DNA of 64,000 nucleotides. Source: Brachycybe producta (lineage: Eukaryota > Arthropoda > Diplopoda > Playtdesmida > Andrognathidae). The DNA lies in NCBI GenBank assembly GCA_036925085.1, contig JAUPFP010000003.1, positions 12,365,675-12,429,674 of the forward strand, read 5' to 3'. Below the pieces are notes generated by a model. It did not search any database and was not told where the DNA came from. It worked only from the letters and a program-made list of their open reading frames with translations. A program made the position numbers and the translations under genes. Positions within the stretch are counted from its first letter, which is position 1, and each line of letters begins with the position of its first letter. Shown piece after piece: positions 63,775-64,000 of this stretch.

Positions 63775-64000
63775 ATACGGGTTCCTCACGGATAGGGTTG
63801 TTTAACGGGTGGCTGGTTCTCGCAGTATTTGGTTGGCTTTATATTTATTGGGACTTGTAAAACCGTGGTGCATTCTGCACAAAACGAAATTTGACGATAA
63901 GGGTTACTAATGGATAGTGTTTAGCGGGTGGCTGGTTCTCGCAGTATTCGGTTGGCTTTATATTTATTGGGACTTGTAAAACCGTAGTGCATTCTTCAGG
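63775..64000. repeat. Tandem duplication, period 119 bp, at window edge
   Basis: CGGGTGGCTGGTTCTCGCAG starts at 63806 and again at 63925. GGTTGGCTTTATATTTATTG and CTTGTAAAACCGT follow in both. The second unit reaches the window end, so the copy number is unknown. Confidence 0.8.

Overview
This window reads as intergenic or intronic DNA from a repeat-rich animal genome. It is AT-rich, with long A/T and G/C homopolymers and microsatellites. I found no rRNA, no convincing functional tRNA and no host protein-coding exon that I would defend. The only recognisable protein-coding sequence is the decayed ORF2 of a CR1/L2/Jockey-group LINE at about 14.7-16.9 kb. A 330-bp array built from TTAGG-type pentamers (19966-20298) hints at an arthropod, because TTAGG is the usual arthropod telomere motif. 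That is a hint only, and the species cannot be named from this sequence.

Most of the identifiable sequence is non-autonomous mobile DNA, and much of it can be typed by its target-site duplications (TSDs). (1) Family A/B/C is a set of about 25 copies of a roughly 200-bp, nearly palindromic MITE with ACAGGC...GCCTGT ends. Its TSDs are 9 bp (six perfect, three at 8/9), as in Mutator-like elements. Many copies carry a perfect CRE (TGACGTCA), inverted CCAAT boxes and GC boxes. (2) Several TTAA-target families (E, Y, D, P, BB; piggyBac- or Kolobok-like) are present, and D, P and BB share related ends. (3) A Q repeat carries a central CTTAAG that TTAA elements have entered repeatedly. (4) Elements with 8-bp TSDs of hAT type occur at 21.6 kb (H), 16.5 and 60.9 kb (F), 37.3-38.5 kb (MM) and 39.7-40.2 kb. 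(5) Four short Helitron-like elements (W) have a CCCGTCAT-type 3' hairpin and CTAG/CTAA ends. (6) Several foldbacks carry tandem arrays, including one with a 34-bp satellite (33.4-34.3 kb).

Layout: 0-5 kb holds A, a TA-flanked element enclosing E1, and the J2 foldback. 5-14 kb holds Q units, E2, B copies, a 415-bp tandem duplication and the N foldback. 14.3-17.5 kb is a four-level nest (DD, E3, LINE, F1). 18-27.6 kb holds A, telomere-like and 16-bp and 52-bp arrays, H and D1. 27.6-34.3 kb holds a Helitron, Y1, an interrupted A copy and the J1 satellite. 35-41 kb holds hAT-like MM with a D2 copy and a tRNA-like remnant inside, plus array foldbacks. 42-50 kb is a dense cluster of A, B, E, P and BB with a LINE tail. 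50-64 kb holds foldback T, F, Y2, D3, Helitrons, more A copies and tandem repeats.

Nothing here forms an operon or pathway. The biological content is the nested insertion history and the possible spread of promoter-type motifs (CRE, CCAAT, GC box, RFX X-box) by small transposons.
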